Positions 1 through 9,504 are shown, numbered from the stretch's first letter. The stretch is DNA of 44,268 nucleotides from Limimaricola cinnabarinus LL-001 (GCF_000466965.1 NZ_BATB01000028.1:1-44268); one strand, 5' to 3'. The notes: a model not told the origin generated them from the letters alone. A program made the numbers and translations.

Positions 1-798
1 CCTGAAGCTCGCCAAGAAGTCGAGGGAGGAGATCGACGCCGCGATCTCCAACGCCGCCCGCATCCTGCAGCTCGAACCTTATCTCGACCGCCTGCCTAAG
101 GCGCTCTCGGGCGGCCAGCGGCAGCGGGTCGCCATCGGCCGCTCGATCGTGCGCGACCCCAAGGTCTATCTCTTCGACGAGCCGCTCTCCAACCTCGATG
201 CGGCGCTGCGCGTCGCCACGAGGATCGAAATTGCCCAGCTCAAGGAATCGATGCCCGACTCGACCATGATCTACGTCACCCACGACCAGGTCGAGGCGAT
301 GACGCTGGCGACCCGGATCGTGGTTCTGGCCAACAAGGGCATCGCCCAGGTCGGCACGCCGCTCGAACTTTACGAGCGGCCCGAGAACGAGTTCGTGGCG
401 CAGTTCATCGGTTCGCCGGCGATGAACCTGCTGCCGGGCCGGATCACCGGCACCGGCGCGCAGACCACGGTGACGCTTGATGGCGGCGGCACCGCGCTTT
501 CGGCGGTGCGACGACCGAGGCCGACATGGGCAAGGTCGTAAAGCTGGGCGCGCGGCCCGAGGATCTGATCGAGACCACGGATGCGGGCGGGGCCCATATC
601 TTCGAGGGCCGCGTCGATTTCACCGAGTCGCTGGGCGAGGTGACGATCCTGTATTTCGAGAAGGTGAACGGCGCCGATCCGGTGATCGCCAAGCTGCCGG
701 GCATCCATTCCGACCTGCGTGGCCGCAATGTGCGTCTCTCGGCGGCGCCAGAGAAGGTGCAGGTCTTCCACGAGGGGCGCTCGCTCTACTACCGGTGA
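1..798 (+). CDS. Sugar-type ABC transporter ATP-binding protein, 3' part, frameshifted
   Basis: The gene enters from the left edge in the frame starting at base 2, so the N-terminal Walker A part is missing. Visible are the ABC signature [14 protein letters not shown], the Walker [14 protein letters not shown], the switch His in [11 protein letters not shown], and a C-terminal TOBE-like region (GARPEDL, then [18 protein letters not shown]). This architecture is that of the MalK/UgpC family, which powers import of sugars or glycerol-3-phosphate at the inner membrane. The central part resembles alpha-glucoside (AglK-type) ATPases, but the substrate is inferred only. The reading frame breaks near 505-510: the upstream frame reaches a stop at 539-541, while the conserved TOBE part continues in the -1 frame to 798. 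Adding one C at GTGCGACG restores continuity, so this is probably a sequencing error. The partner permease genes would lie to the left of the window. Confidence 0.85.
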
Positions 799-806
799 GC
801 CGGGCG

Positions 807-856
807 GGCCGACCCCGGCATCGGCGAGCGGAGGCGCACCGGTGCCGGGGTCGGCC
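807..856. terminator. Convergent-gene terminator hairpin
   Basis: A perfect 14-bp inverted repeat lies between the stop of the ABC ATPase gene (798) and the stop of the oppositely oriented exporter gene (874). The arms are GGCCGACCCCGGCA (807-820) and TGCCGGGGTCGGCC (843-856). The loop is 22 bases. There is no real T run, so it may work as a GC-rich bidirectional stop; its position supports that role. Confidence 0.55.
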
Positions 857-873
857 TTCAAGGCCTCATCGGT

Positions 874-1788
874 TCAGGAACGCGCCGCGCGGTTTGCCCC
901 GCGGCTGGCCGTGCCGGCCCGAAGGTTCAGATAATTGCCCCCGAGGATCAGCGCGGCGCCCAGAACGACCCAGGTCCCAATCGGTTCGCCGTAAGCCACG
1001 AGCCCGACCACCGCAATCACCGGAAGCCGCAGGAAATCGAACGGCATCACCAGCGTCGCCGGGGCAAGCCGCAGCGCGCTCGCGATACAGAAATGCGCCG
1101 ACAGCCCCGCTGCCGCGATCAGGGCAATCCATGGCAGCGTTGCGGCGGAGGGCAGGGTGATGTCGGCGTCGAACGCGGCGCAAGCAAGGCCGAAGACGGC
1201 TTGGCTGACGGTCATCCACCACAGGATCTCGGCGGTGCTTACCTGCACGGTAAGCTTCTTGGTCAGGATATAGGTGAAGGCGAAGCCAATGGCGCAGCCC
1301 GCGGCGGCCAAGAGGGCGGGAGAGATCGGGGCAGCGCCGGGGCGCGCCACCAGCAGGATCCCCGCGAAGCCCAGTAGCGCGGCCAGCGCCCGGGCCCGCG
1401 TCAGCCGTTCGCCGAGCAGCAGCGGCGACAGTACAAGCGCCCAGAGCGGCGCGGTGAACTCGAGCGCGAAGACCTGCGCCAGCGGCAGCGAGACGATCGC
1501 GTAGAACCACAGGTTCTGGGCCGTGAAATGTGCGAGGTTGCGCGCGAGGTGAAGATCGGGCCGGCGCAGGCCCACCGCGCCCCAGCGGCCGCGCAGGCCC
1601 AGCGTAGCAGCGACGATGGCCGCCCCGATGAGCGAACGGTAGGCCATGATCTCGAAGGTATCGAGCTCGAACGACACGGCCCGGCCCGCCACCGCCATCG
1701 AGGTGAAGGCCGCCACTGCGCCCATCATCCATGCCGCCGCAAGAAGCGCCTGCGATCCGGTGCCGTCGGTCGCGTCTTGCGTGCTCAT
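874..1788 (-). CDS. EamA/DMT-family membrane transporter
   Basis: A 304-residue protein that is almost entirely hydrophobic, with about ten membrane segments. It shows the two-repeat layout of the drug/metabolite transporter superfamily (first EamA unit roughly residues 14-145, second about 155-290). Small-residue-rich motifs such as FTAQNLWFYAIVSLPLAQVF and AFTYILTKKL fit this family, whose members export amino acids, nucleotides or toxic metabolites across the inner membrane. The start is supported by a good ribosome binding site (GGGAGGGCAGC) directly upstream. It is transcribed away from the biotin operon, 170 bases from bioB, with nothing linking it to biotin. The substrate cannot be read from the sequence. 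Confidence 0.85.
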   Translation of the reverse strand: MSTQDATDGTGSQALLAAAWMMGAVAAFTSMAVAGRAVSFELDTFEIMAYRSLIGAAIVAATLGLRGRWGAVGLRRPDLHLARNLAHFTAQNLWFYAIVSLPLAQVFALEFTAPLWALVLSPLLLGERLTRARALAALLGFAGILLVARPGAAPISPALLAAAGCAIGFAFTYILTKKLTVQVSTAEILWWMTVSQAVFGLACAAFDADITLPSAATLPWIALIAAAGLSAHFCIASALRLAPATLVMPFDFLRLPVIAVVGLVAYGEPIGTWVVLGAALILGGNYLNLRAGTASRGANRAARS

Positions 1789-1897
1789 GCTGCCCTCCCG
1801 TTCTCCCCCGATGTGCTAGCGCAGCCCTTCGTCTTTGCCCATGCCCCGTGGCCATGCGCGGCACTCGGCCTCGGGCGCGGCACGGGGTCGAACCCGT

Positions 1898-1926
1898 TTG
1901 ACCCGTCGGCGCGGGCGTCCTAGAAG
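1898..1926 (+). promoter_or_regulatory. Candidate sigma-70 promoter of the biotin operon
   Basis: TTGACC at 1898-1903 and TAGAAG at 1921-1926 are separated by 17 bases, matching the housekeeping -35/-10 layout at five and four of six positions. Transcription would begin about 25 bases before the bioB start. I looked for a BioR-type TTATA/TATAA palindrome in this gap and did not see one, so the regulator is unknown. Confidence 0.45.
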
Positions 1927-1958
1927 TCGACAACACTTCCGACAGAGCGGGACACGCC

Positions 1959-2936
1959 TTGACCGACGCCAGCATCATCCGCCACGACTGGACCCGCGCC
2001 GAGGCGCAGGCGCTCTTCGACCAGCCGTTCAACGACCTGCTGTTCCAAGCCCAGACCGTGCATAGGCAGAACTTCGACCCCAACAAGGTCCAGCGCAGCC
2101 AGTTGTCGAACATCAAAACCGGCGGCTGTGCCGAGGATTGCGCCTATTGCAGCCAATCGGCGCGCAACGGCTCGCATCTCCCGGCCTCCAAGCTGATCGA
2201 GGTGGAGCGCGTGCTTTCGGAGGCGCGCCGCGCCAAGGAGCAGGGCTCGACCCGCTTTTGCATGGGCGCGGCCTGGCGTTCGCCCAAGGAACGCGACATG
2301 GACCAGCTCGTCGCCATGGTCGAGGGCGTGCGGGCGCTCGGCATGGAGACCTGCATGACATTGGGCATGCTCGAGGACGATCAGGTGATCCGCCTCAAGG
2401 GCGCGGGGCTCGATTACTACAACCACAACATCGACACCTCGGAGCGGTATTACCCCGAAGTGATCACCACCCGCACCTTCGCCGACCGGATCGACACGCT
2501 CAACCGCGTGCGCGAGGCGGGGATCAAAGTCTGTTCAGGCGGCATCCTCGGGATGGGCGAGACCGAGATGGACCGGATCGACATGCTGCTGGCGCTGGCC
2601 AATCTTGCCGAGCATCCCGACAGCGTGCCGATCAACCAGCTGATGCCGATGCCCGATACGCCGCTCGCGGATGCCGAGCCGGTGGACGGGATCGACTTCG
2701 TGCGGGTCATCGCGTTGGCGCGCATCCTGATGCCGAAAGCCCATCTGCGGCTCTCGGCCGGCCGCACGGCGATGAGCGAGGAGACGCAGGCGCTGTGTTT
2801 CTTTGCCGGGGCCAATTCGATCTTCTCGGGCGACGTGCTGCTGACGGCGCAGAACCCCGGCGAGGATCGCGACAGCGTCCTGTTCGGTCGGCTCGGGCTC
2901 GAGTCGATGGAGCTTGGCGAGACCGGCGCGCGATGA
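1959..2936 (+). CDS. bioB: Biotin synthase
   Basis: BioB is the radical-SAM enzyme that inserts sulfur into dethiobiotin, the last step of biotin synthesis. The 325-residue protein shows the radical-SAM cluster motif CAEDCAYC (Cys57, Cys61, Cys64), further conserved cysteines at about 101, 132 and 192 that ligate the sacrificial [2Fe-2S] cluster, the YYNHNIDTS motif, and the conserved Arg in RLSAGR (about 264). The best start is TTG at 1959; there is no strong Shine-Dalgarno sequence and no in-frame ATG upstream. It is the first gene of a six-gene operon and its stop overlaps the bioF start (ATGA). Family length and motifs leave little doubt. Confidence 0.97.
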   Translation: MTDASIIRHDWTRAEAQALFDQPFNDLLFQAQTVHRQNFDPNKVQRSQLSNIKTGGCAEDCAYCSQSARNGSHLPASKLIEVERVLSEARRAKEQGSTRFCMGAAWRSPKERDMDQLVAMVEGVRALGMETCMTLGMLEDDQVIRLKGAGLDYYNHNIDTSERYYPEVITTRTFADRIDTLNRVREAGIKVCSGGILGMGETEMDRIDMLLALANLAEHPDSVPINQLMPMPDTPLADAEPVDGIDFVRVIALARILMPKAHLRLSAGRTAMSEETQALCFFAGANSIFSGDVLLTAQNPGEDRDSVLFGRLGLESMELGETGAR

Positions 2937-4090
2937 GTGCTGCGGCCTCACGGGGCCGCCCCGGATTTGCGCGCCACGCCGATGCGCTCGACGCGCTCGG
3001 TGCGCGCGGCCGCAGGCGCGTGCTGATGCCCCGGTTGGGGCAGGACTTTTCCTCGAACGATTATCTCGGGCTGGCGGGATCCGATCTGTTGCGCGCGGCG
3101 GCGCGCGCGGCGCTCGACCGGGGCGTGGCCACGGGATCGGGCGGCTCGCGGCTACTGCGCGGCAACGACGCAGAGCACGAGGCGCTGGAAGCCGAGGCGG
3201 CGGCCTTTTTCGACGCGCCCGCCGCACTCTACATGGGCGCGGGCTTTCCCGGCAACGTGGCGATCTTCTCGAGCCTGCCGATGCAGGGCGATCTCGTCCT
3301 CCACGACGCGCTGGTGCATGCCAGCGCGCATGACGGGATGCGTCTCGGCCGGGCCGAGACCCTGAGCTTTGCGCATAACGACGCGGATGCTGCACGCGAC
3401 GCCCTGCGGGGCTGGCGCGCGGGCGGCGGCATGGGCCGGGTCTGGATCGCCTGCGAGAGCCTCTATTCCATGGAGGGCGACCTCGCGCCTCTCGAGGACC
3501 TCGCCGCCATCGCGGTGGAGGATGGCGCGGTGCTCGTCGTCGACGAGGCGCATGCGACCGGGCTTTATGGTGATCGCGGGCAGGGGCGAGCGCATGGGCT
3601 CGACCCATCCGTCGATATCGTGACGCTGCACACCTGCGGCAAGGCCCTCGGCGGCGCGGGCGGTCTGGTCTGCGCCGATCCGGTGCTGATCGACACCCTG
3701 GTCAACCGCGCCCGCAACTTCGTGTTCTCCACCGCCCCGTCACCGCTCGACGCGGCCATCATGCGCGCGGCGCTGCGGCTGATGGCCGAACGGCCCGATC
3801 TGCGTGATGCGGCATGGGACAACATCCGCCACTCTCACGACGTCGCCCGGCGCGCGGGCTTCGGGCAATTCGACACGCAGATCCTGCCGGTGATCATCGG
3901 CGAGGATGCCGAGGCGCTGGTTCTTGCGACCGCACTTCAGGCGCGGGGCCACGACGTGCGCGCGATCCGCCCGCCCACGGTGCCGCGCGGCACGGCACGG
4001 CTTCGGATCTCGATCACCCCCAATGTCGCTTCGGGCGAGATCGACGCGCTCTTTGCCGATCTGTCCAACCTTCGAAAGGCCGCCGCATGA
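2933..4090 (+). CDS. bioF: 8-amino-7-oxononanoate synthase
   Basis: BioF condenses pimeloyl-ACP (or CoA) with L-alanine to give 8-amino-7-oxononanoate, using pyridoxal phosphate. The 385-residue protein is an alpha-oxoamine synthase: SSNDYLGL near residue 41, the DEAHATG motif (Asp204, His207), and the PLP lysine in HTCGKALGG (about Lys237). The ATG at 2933 overlaps the bioB stop in an ATGA junction, the usual sign of translational coupling. The same frame stays open far upstream inside bioB, but that extension is out of register with any BioF homology. The end overlaps bioD in the same way. Confidence 0.96.
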   Translation: MSAAASRGRPGFARHADALDALGARGRRRVLMPRLGQDFSSNDYLGLAGSDLLRAAARAALDRGVATGSGGSRLLRGNDAEHEALEAEAAAFFDAPAALYMGAGFPGNVAIFSSLPMQGDLVLHDALVHASAHDGMRLGRAETLSFAHNDADAARDALRGWRAGGGMGRVWIACESLYSMEGDLAPLEDLAAIAVEDGAVLVVDEAHATGLYGDRGQGRAHGLDPSVDIVTLHTCGKALGGAGGLVCADPVLIDTLVNRARNFVFSTAPSPLDAAIMRAALRLMAERPDLRDAAWDNIRHSHDVARRAGFGQFDTQILPVIIGEDAEALVLATALQARGHDVRAIRPPTVPRGTARLRISITPNVASGEIDALFADLSNLRKAAA

Positions 4091-4716
4091 CCCCCATCAT
4101 CGTCACGGGCACCGATACCGGCATCGGCAAGACGGTCGTTTCCGCCGGTCTCGTGCAGGCCCTCGGCGCGCGCTATTGGAAACCGGTGCAGTCGGGGCTG
4201 GAGCATGAGACCGACAGCGAGATCGTGGCGCGGCTTTCGGGCGGAGTTGTCCTGCCAGAGGCGGTGCGCCTGAGCCTGCCCGCGAGCCCGCATATCTCCG
4301 CCGAGGCCGAGGGTCTGAGTATCGACCTCGACACACTGCGCCTGCCCGAAATCTCCGGGCCTTTGGTCGTCGAGGGGGCGGGCGGCATCATGGTGCCGCT
4401 CAATGACGAGACCACCTTTCTCGATCTCTTTGCCCGCTGGCGCGCGCCGGTGGTGCTCGTGGCGCGGACCGCGCTCGGGACGATCAACCACACGCTTCTG
4501 TCGCTCTCGGCGCTGCGCTGCGCGGGCGTTCCGGCGGGAGGCGTGATTTTCGTGGGCGAGGCTGCGCCGCGCGTGGAGCGCACGATTGCCGAGATGGGCA
4601 AAGTGGCGCATCTGGGCCGCCTGAGCCACCTCGATCCGCTGGACCCCGATACCCTGCGCGCGGGGTTCGACGCCATCGACATCACCGCGATCCGCGCCGC
4701 GATGGAGGCCGCATGA
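4087..4716 (+). CDS. bioD: Dethiobiotin synthetase
   Basis: BioD closes the ureido ring of 7,8-diaminononanoate with CO2 and ATP to form dethiobiotin. The 209-residue protein begins with the P-loop GTDTGIGKT (residues 8-16), followed by the KPVQSG substrate-binding motif and [10 protein letters not shown], all typical of the family, and length is normal. It starts in an ATGA overlap with bioF and ends in an ATGA overlap with bioA, so the four genes bioB-F-D-A form one translationally coupled block. Confidence 0.96.
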   Translation: MTPIIVTGTDTGIGKTVVSAGLVQALGARYWKPVQSGLEHETDSEIVARLSGGVVLPEAVRLSLPASPHISAEAEGLSIDLDTLRLPEISGPLVVEGAGGIMVPLNDETTFLDLFARWRAPVVLVARTALGTINHTLLSLSALRCAGVPAGGVIFVGEAAPRVERTIAEMGKVAHLGRLSHLDPLDPDTLRAGFDAIDITAIRAAMEAA

Positions 4717-5996
4717 CCGACGCCGCCTTCGACCGCGATCATCTCTGGCATCCCTACACCAACGTCATGGCGCCGGGGCCGACCTATGTGGTCGAGAGCG
4801 CCGAGGGCGCGTGGCTCACTCTCGATGACGGCACCCGCATGATCGACGCCATGTCGTCTTGGTGGTGCACCATCCACGGCCACCGCCACCCGGCGATCTC
4901 GCGCGCGATGCACGAGCAGATCGACCGCCTGCCGCATGTGATGTTCGGCGGGCTGACGCATGGCCCGGCGATCGAGCTGGGCCGCAGGCTGGTGGCGATG
5001 ACGCCCGAGGGGCTCGAACACGTGTTCTACTGCGACAGCGGCTCGGTCGCGGTCGAGGTGGCGATGAAGATGGCAGTGCAGCATCAGCTTGCCGCCGGGC
5101 GGCCCGGCCGCGTCCGTTTCGCGACGCCGCGCGGCGGCTATCATGGCGACACATGGAAGGCGATGAGCGTCTGCGACCCGGTGAACGGAATGCATCATCT
5201 GTTCGAGGGCGCGCTCAACATCCAGTATTTCGCGCCGCGTCCGCCGGTAGCGATGGGCGACGATTGGCCCGAGGACGACGAAGCCAACGGCATCGCGGCG
5301 CTGTCGCGGCTGCTGCATGAGCATGGCGACCAGATCGCCGGGCTGATCCTCGAGCCGCTGGTACAGGGCGCGGGCGGCATGCGCTTCTACCATCCCGAAT
5401 ATTTGCGCCGCGCGCGCGAGCTTTGCGACGAGTTGGGCATCCTGCTGATCTTCGACGAGATCGCCACCGGCTTTGGTCGCGTGGGCGAGATGTTCGCGGC
5501 CGATCTCGCGGGCGTGGCCCCCGACATCATGTGCTTGGGCAAGGCGCTGACTGGTGGGCACCTTTCCTTCGCCGCCGTCATGGCCTCGGGCGAGGTGGCG
5601 CGGATGATCGGCTCGGGCACGCCGGGGCTCTTCATGCACGGGCCAACTTTCATGGGCAATCCGTTGGCCTGCGCCGCCGCCTGCGCCAGCCTCGATCTGC
5701 TCGCGGATGGCACATGGCGCGACCATGTCGCCGCCATCGCGGAGCAGATGGGAGAGGAGTTGGCCCCCGCGCGTGACCTGCCGGGCGTGGCAGAGGTGCG
5801 CGTGCTCGGGGCGATCGCGGTGATCGAGATGGAACACGAGGTCAGCGCCGATGCCGCCCACCCGATCTCTCGTGAGACCGGCGTCTGGCTGCGTCCATTC
5901 GGGCGCAACATCTACGCCATGCCGCCCTTCGTGCTGACATCGGGAGAGGTCAGCCAGGTCTGCGCCGCGATGATCCGCCTCGCAGGCGAGCTATAG
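4713..5996 (+). CDS. bioA: Adenosylmethionine-8-amino-7-oxononanoate aminotransferase
   Basis: BioA transfers the amino group of S-adenosylmethionine to 8-amino-7-oxononanoate, giving 7,8-diaminononanoate. The 427-residue class-III aminotransferase shows HLWHPYTNV at the N-terminus, [14 protein letters not shown] (substrate pocket), [16 protein letters not shown], the PLP-binding Asp in [11 protein letters not shown] (about Asp248) and the Schiff-base lysine in CLGKALTGG (about Lys277). The tryptophan pair and HPYT motif separate BioA from ordinary omega-aminotransferases. It overlaps bioD by four bases and is followed after four bases by bioG. Confidence 0.96.
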   Translation: MTDAAFDRDHLWHPYTNVMAPGPTYVVESAEGAWLTLDDGTRMIDAMSSWWCTIHGHRHPAISRAMHEQIDRLPHVMFGGLTHGPAIELGRRLVAMTPEGLEHVFYCDSGSVAVEVAMKMAVQHQLAAGRPGRVRFATPRGGYHGDTWKAMSVCDPVNGMHHLFEGALNIQYFAPRPPVAMGDDWPEDDEANGIAALSRLLHEHGDQIAGLILEPLVQGAGGMRFYHPEYLRRARELCDELGILLIFDEIATGFGRVGEMFAADLAGVAPDIMCLGKALTGGHLSFAAVMASGEVARMIGSGTPGLFMHGPTFMGNPLACAAACASLDLLADGTWRDHVAAIAEQMGEELAPARDLPGVAEVRVLGAIAVIEMEHEVSADAAHPISRETGVWLRPFGRNIYAMPPFVLTSGEVSQVCAAMIRLAGEL

Positions 5997-6000
5997 CGTC

Positions 6001-6615
6001 ATGCGGACGCGCTGGCTGGCCGGGCCGAGCGATGCGTCGGAGGTCATCGTCGCCTTTGGCGGTTGGACCGCCGGGGCCGGGCCGCTGGCACATTTGTCGG
6101 GCGATTGTGACGTGCTGTTCTGCGACGACTGGCGCGATCTGGGGGCCGAGCTTCCCTCGCTTGAGGGCTATGCGCGGCGCTCCCTCGTCGCGTGGTCCTT
6201 CGGTGTCGCGGCCTATGCGCATTGGCAGGCCGGGCAGGCGACCGGGTTCGACCGGCGCGTCGCGCTGTGTGGCAGCCCCGTGCCGGTCGACCGCCGCCTC
6301 GGCATTCCCCCTGCGATCTTCGCGCGCACCCGCGACCGGCTCGATCGGGATACGCTCAAGCTCTTTCTCGATCGGGCCGGGGTCCCGCCGGTGGCGGATG
6401 CAGATATCGACGCCCTGCGAGATGAGCTCGACGTCGTGGAGGCGCGCGGAGTTGCGCCAGAGGTCGTCTGGAACAACGTTGTGATAGCGTCGCGTGACCA
6501 CGTGTTCCCCGAGGCCAACCTGCGGCGGGCCTTCGAAGGCGTGCCCCTGCGCGTGGTCGAAGCGCCGCATTGCCCCTTCGGCCTCTGGCAGAGTTGGAAC
6601 GAGGTGCTTGGATGA
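6001..6615 (+). CDS. bioG: Pimeloyl-[ACP] methyl ester esterase, BioG type (DUF452)
   Basis: The 204-residue protein is a small alpha/beta hydrolase of the DUF452/BioG family. The nucleophile is probably Ser66 in AWSFGVA, with an acid in SRDHVF (about Asp166) and the His in APHCPFGLW (about His190). BioG proteins remove the methyl group from pimeloyl-ACP methyl ester, ending the disguised fatty-acid elongation that bioC begins; they replace BioH in organisms without it. It sits four bases after bioA and overlaps bioC by four bases, which matches the known pairing of BioG with BioC. The function is inferred from family and context. Confidence 0.88.
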   Translation: MRTRWLAGPSDASEVIVAFGGWTAGAGPLAHLSGDCDVLFCDDWRDLGAELPSLEGYARRSLVAWSFGVAAYAHWQAGQATGFDRRVALCGSPVPVDRRLGIPPAIFARTRDRLDRDTLKLFLDRAGVPPVADADIDALRDELDVVEARGVAPEVVWNNVVIASRDHVFPEANLRRAFEGVPLRVVEAPHCPFGLWQSWNEVLG

Positions 6616-7403
6616 GCATCGCCACCGACCGCGTGGCACGTGCGTTTCGGCGAGGCCTGCCGAGCTATCACGACGAGGCGCGGGTGCAGGCGGCGAGTGC
6701 CGCGCGGCTGGCCGGGATGCTGGTCGAGGACGGGGTCGGGCCGCGGATTGCCCGCGCCTTCGAGTTCGGCTGCGGCACCGGGCTTCTGACCACCGCTCTG
6801 CGGTCGCGCTTCGCCATCGAGAGCTTCGAGACCAACGACCTGCTGCCGGAGGCGGTCGCCTATCTTCCTGCCGATCTGCGCGCCGGGTTCCGTCCCGGAC
6901 CGATCGAGGACATCGCCCTCGACGGCCGGTTCGACCTGATCGCCTCGGGGGCCACGATCCAGTGGATCGCCGATCCCGCCGCGCTGCTCTCGCGGCTGGC
7001 GCGGCATCTCGCGCCGGATGGGCGATTGCTGATCGGCGGCTTCGGTCGCGGCCATTTCGCGGAGCTGGCGGCGCTGGCGGCGCCTGAGCCTTTGTTCTAC
7101 GCTGATCCCGCCGACTGGCCTGCCCTGCTGCCTCGGGGGTTGGCTCTGCGGGCGGTCGAAATCCGGCGCGAGGTGTTGGGGTTCGACGACTTGCCGCAGC
7201 TCTTGCGGCACCTGCGGGCCACCGGCGTCACCGGCAACGCACGGGCGGGCTGGGGGCGGAGGGCGATGCGCGCCGCCGAGACGCGCTGGCGGGCCGAGCA
7301 TCCGCGCCCCGACGGGCGGCTCGGGTTGAGCCATGTTTCGGTGCATCTCGTCATCGGTGCCACCGCTGCGGGCGGCGCATGTGCCGGGGCCGATACGCCC
7401 TAG
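6612..7403 (+). CDS. bioC: Malonyl-[ACP] O-methyltransferase BioC
   Basis: BioC methylates malonyl-ACP so that the fatty acid enzymes will elongate it to pimeloyl-ACP methyl ester. The 263-residue protein is a class-I SAM methyltransferase: RVARAFRRGLPSYHDEARVQ at the N-terminus is the BioC signature region, the SAM motif I is FEFGCGTG, and FDLIASGATIQWIADP follows as motif IV. Near the C-terminus GLSHVSVHLVIG is also characteristic. The start at 6612 overlaps the bioG stop (ATGA). It is the last gene of the operon; with it, the whole route from malonyl-ACP to biotin is encoded in one unit apart from the general fatty-acid enzymes. Confidence 0.92.
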   Translation: MSIATDRVARAFRRGLPSYHDEARVQAASAARLAGMLVEDGVGPRIARAFEFGCGTGLLTTALRSRFAIESFETNDLLPEAVAYLPADLRAGFRPGPIEDIALDGRFDLIASGATIQWIADPAALLSRLARHLAPDGRLLIGGFGRGHFAELAALAAPEPLFYADPADWPALLPRGLALRAVEIRREVLGFDDLPQLLRHLRATGVTGNARAGWGRRAMRAAETRWRAEHPRPDGRLGLSHVSVHLVIGATAAGGACAGADTP

Positions 7404-7418
7404 CCCGAGAAATACAGT

Positions 7419-7720
7419 TCAGGGTGTTGCAGTAATGTTCGACCAAGGCAGAACCGCCTGCGCGGTCTCCTCCTGCCGGGGGTCGGCCTGCGGCGCGGGC
7501 GCGGTTTGGGTCAGGCAGATCACCTCGATCTCGGCTCCGGCGCGGCCCACCGCATGGATCGATGCGCCGCAGGTCAGCGTTTCGTCGCCGCCACGTGTTA
7601 CGATGCAGATCAGTTGATCCGCATCCCCCAGAAGCTCGACGGTCGTGATCGACAGCGCCTTGTGGGCGGCATGCAGCAAGGCGCTCTCAGGCACACGTGG
7701 TGGAACGGGACCGCAGGAAC
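7419..7720 (-). pseudogene. Remnant of a PIG-L (LmbE-like) deacetylase
   Basis: In the minus-strand frame ending at 7419 the stretch GGDETLTCGASIHAVGRAGA followed by EIEVICLTQ and RQEETAQAVLP lines up by eye with the N-terminal part of PIG-L family deacetylases, whose core reads HPDDE-x-LGCGG, then VVVLTDG and a RREE helix. The zinc-binding His-Pro-Asp-Asp part is degraded to TRGG, and the frame stops about 20 residues after the LTQ strand, so nearly all of the usual 200-odd residues are missing. The open frame extends upstream to 8099 without recognisable homology. I read this as a decayed gene, not a working enzyme. Confidence 0.5.
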
Positions 7721-8217
7721 GGCTCAAGGGAAGGTCACGAGCGCGAATGGGCGGCATCGCACCGTCAAAGCCACCGGCGGCATGGCTGCGATCATCGGTC
7801 CTTCCGTTTCGATTCTGCCCAAAACTCCGCCCCGCGGCATGGTTCGGGATGACTCCGCCAAGCCTGCACCGCCCGATCTTTTTGCGCCAGCGCGGCGTGG
7901 CGCTCCAATAGACGGCAGCCCGGGCGACGTTGCCCAATTTTGCGACATCGCGCCACCTGAGCGCCGCCAGAAGAGGCAAGTCGTGTCGCGTGTCGAAAAT
8001 GCATTTGGCCTCGATTGCACCCGCGGCGGCTCTGGCCGAACCGTGTGCCATCCCGACCATTCGCCCGATGGGCCATGAGGGCGGGAGGGAGACGGCCACT
8101 GGACTTGGACCTCGCGGCGGCCGCCCCCCGGATGCAACACAGTTGCGGAAGTTGAGCTAGGGCGGGCAGGGCCGAGAGGCAATCCCCGCCCCGCCGCTTC
8201 CGCCAGGAGACCGACAG
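7721..8217. other. Gene-poor region upstream of urtA
   Basis: No convincing gene is visible. Frames on both strands stay open because of high GC, but none has a plausible start with a binding site or a recognisable domain. The right end should hold the urt promoter. A short inverted repeat, GCAAC-ACA-GTTGC, lies at 8134-8146, and a GC-rich block precedes it. Decayed coding sequence connected to the PIG-L remnant is a possible origin. Confidence 0.5.
8134..8146. promoter_or_regulatory. Inverted repeat upstream of urtA, possible operator
   Basis: GCAAC and GTTGC are separated by ACA, 72 bases before the urtA start. Urea transporter operons are commonly under nitrogen control (NtrC), and a dyad here would suit a regulator, but the repeat does not closely match the NtrC consensus. 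This is a weak, position-based suggestion. Confidence 0.25.
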
Positions 8218-9504
8218 ATGATCAGACCCTCGACTTCACTGGCCGCCTTCCTCGCGATCGGCGCGCTGAGTGCCCCCGCCATGGCGCAAGACGCATCCTG
8301 CCCGATCAAGGTGGGCGTGCTGCACTCGCTTTCGGGTACCATGGCCATCTCCGAGACCACGCTGAAGGACACGGTTCTGATGCTGGTCGAGGATCAGAAC
8401 GCCAAGGGTGGCCTTCTGGGGTGCGAACTCGAGGCGGTGGTCGTCGACCCGGCCTCAGACTGGCCGCTCTTTGCCGAAAAGGCGCGCGAGCTTCTGTCGG
8501 TGCACGAGGTCGACGTGATCTTCGGCAACTGGACGAGCGTGAGCCGCAAGTCGGTGTTGCCGGTGGTCGAGGAGCTGAACGGCCTGCTGTTCTACCCGGT
8601 GCAGTACGAGGGTGAGGAGAGCTCGAAGAACGTCTTCTACACCGGCGCCGCGCCGAACCAGCAGGCGATCCCCGCGACCGACTACATGATCGAGGAGATG
8701 GGGGTCGAGAAGTTCGCGCTCCTTGGCACCGACTACGTCTATCCGCGCACCACCAACAACATCCTCGAAGCCTATCTCAAGGATCAGGGCGTCGCCGACG
8801 CCGACATCTTCGTCAACTACACCCCCTTTGGCCATTCCGACTGGTCCAAGATCGTCTCTGACGTCGTGGGCTTGGGCGCCGACGGCAAGAAGGTCGGCGT
8901 GATCTCGACCATCAACGGCGACGCCAATATCGGCTTCTACAAGGAACTCGCCGCGCAAGGCGTCTCGGCCGAGGACATCCCAGTCATCGCTTTCTCTGTG
9001 GGTGAGGAGGAGCTGTCGGGTCTCGACACCTCGAACCTCGTCGGTCACCTCGCCGCATGGAACTACTTCCAGTCCGCCGATGGCGAGGCGAACGAGGCGT
9101 TCGTCGCCAAGTGGAAGGAGAAGATGGGCGAGGAGCGGGTCACCAACGATCCGATGGAAGCCCATTACATCGGTTTCAATATGTGGGCGCAGGCGGTCGA
9201 AAAGGCCGGCAGCACCGAGGTCGATGCCGTGCGCGAGGCGATGTACGGCCAGACCTTCGAGAACCTCACCGGCTCCACCGCCGAGATGCTGCCCAACCAC
9301 CACCTGACCAAGCCGGTGCTGATCGGCGAGATCACCGAAGACGGGCAGTTCGACATCCTGACCCAGACCGACCCGGTGCCCGGCGACGCCTGGACCGATT
9401 TCCTGCCCGAGAGCGCGGTGCTGACCTCGGATTGGAAGGATCTCGGCTGCGGCATGTACAACACCGAAACCGAGACCTGCGTGCAGACCAAGTCGAACTA
9501 CTGA
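8218..9504 (+). CDS. urtA: Urea ABC transporter substrate-binding protein
   Basis: UrtA is the periplasmic receptor of the high-affinity urea importer. The 428-residue precursor has a clear signal peptide (residues 1-23, cleavage after APAMA-Q), then IKVGVLHSLSGTMAISE, the family hallmark. DVIFGNWTSVSRKSVLPVVE and GLLFYPVQYEGEE follow, all diagnostic of UrtA/FmdD-type receptors of the leucine-binding fold. An AGGAGA binding site lies eight bases before the ATG. It heads the urtABCDE operon, and the larger gap after it (52 bases) is common because the receptor is made in excess. No urease genes are in the window. Confidence 0.95.
   Translation: MIRPSTSLAAFLAIGALSAPAMAQDASCPIKVGVLHSLSGTMAISETTLKDTVLMLVEDQNAKGGLLGCELEAVVVDPASDWPLFAEKARELLSVHEVDVIFGNWTSVSRKSVLPVVEELNGLLFYPVQYEGEESSKNVFYTGAAPNQQAIPATDYMIEEMGVEKFALLGTDYVYPRTTNNILEAYLKDQGVADADIFVNYTPFGHSDWSKIVSDVVGLGADGKKVGVISTINGDANIGFYKELAAQGVSAEDIPVIAFSVGEEELSGLDTSNLVGHLAAWNYFQSADGEANEAFVAKWKEKMGEERVTNDPMEAHYIGFNMWAQAVEKAGSTEVDAVREAMYGQTFENLTGSTAEMLPNHHLTKPVLIGEITEDGQFDILTQTDPVPGDAWTDFLPESAVLTSDWKDLGCGMYNTETETCVQTKSNY

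Noticed and set aside
1789-1958. BioR operator in front of bioB
   Set aside because: No TTATA-type palindrome could be found in the gap.
2138-2932. Long in-frame extension upstream of bioF
   Set aside because: It lies inside bioB in a different frame, is Arg/Gly-rich without domains, and bioF similarity starts at the ATGA junction (2933).
4173-5861. 562-codon open frame on the minus strand across bioD and bioA
   Set aside because: It is antisense to two certain genes, has a His/Arg/Ala composition caused by high GC, and shows no domain.
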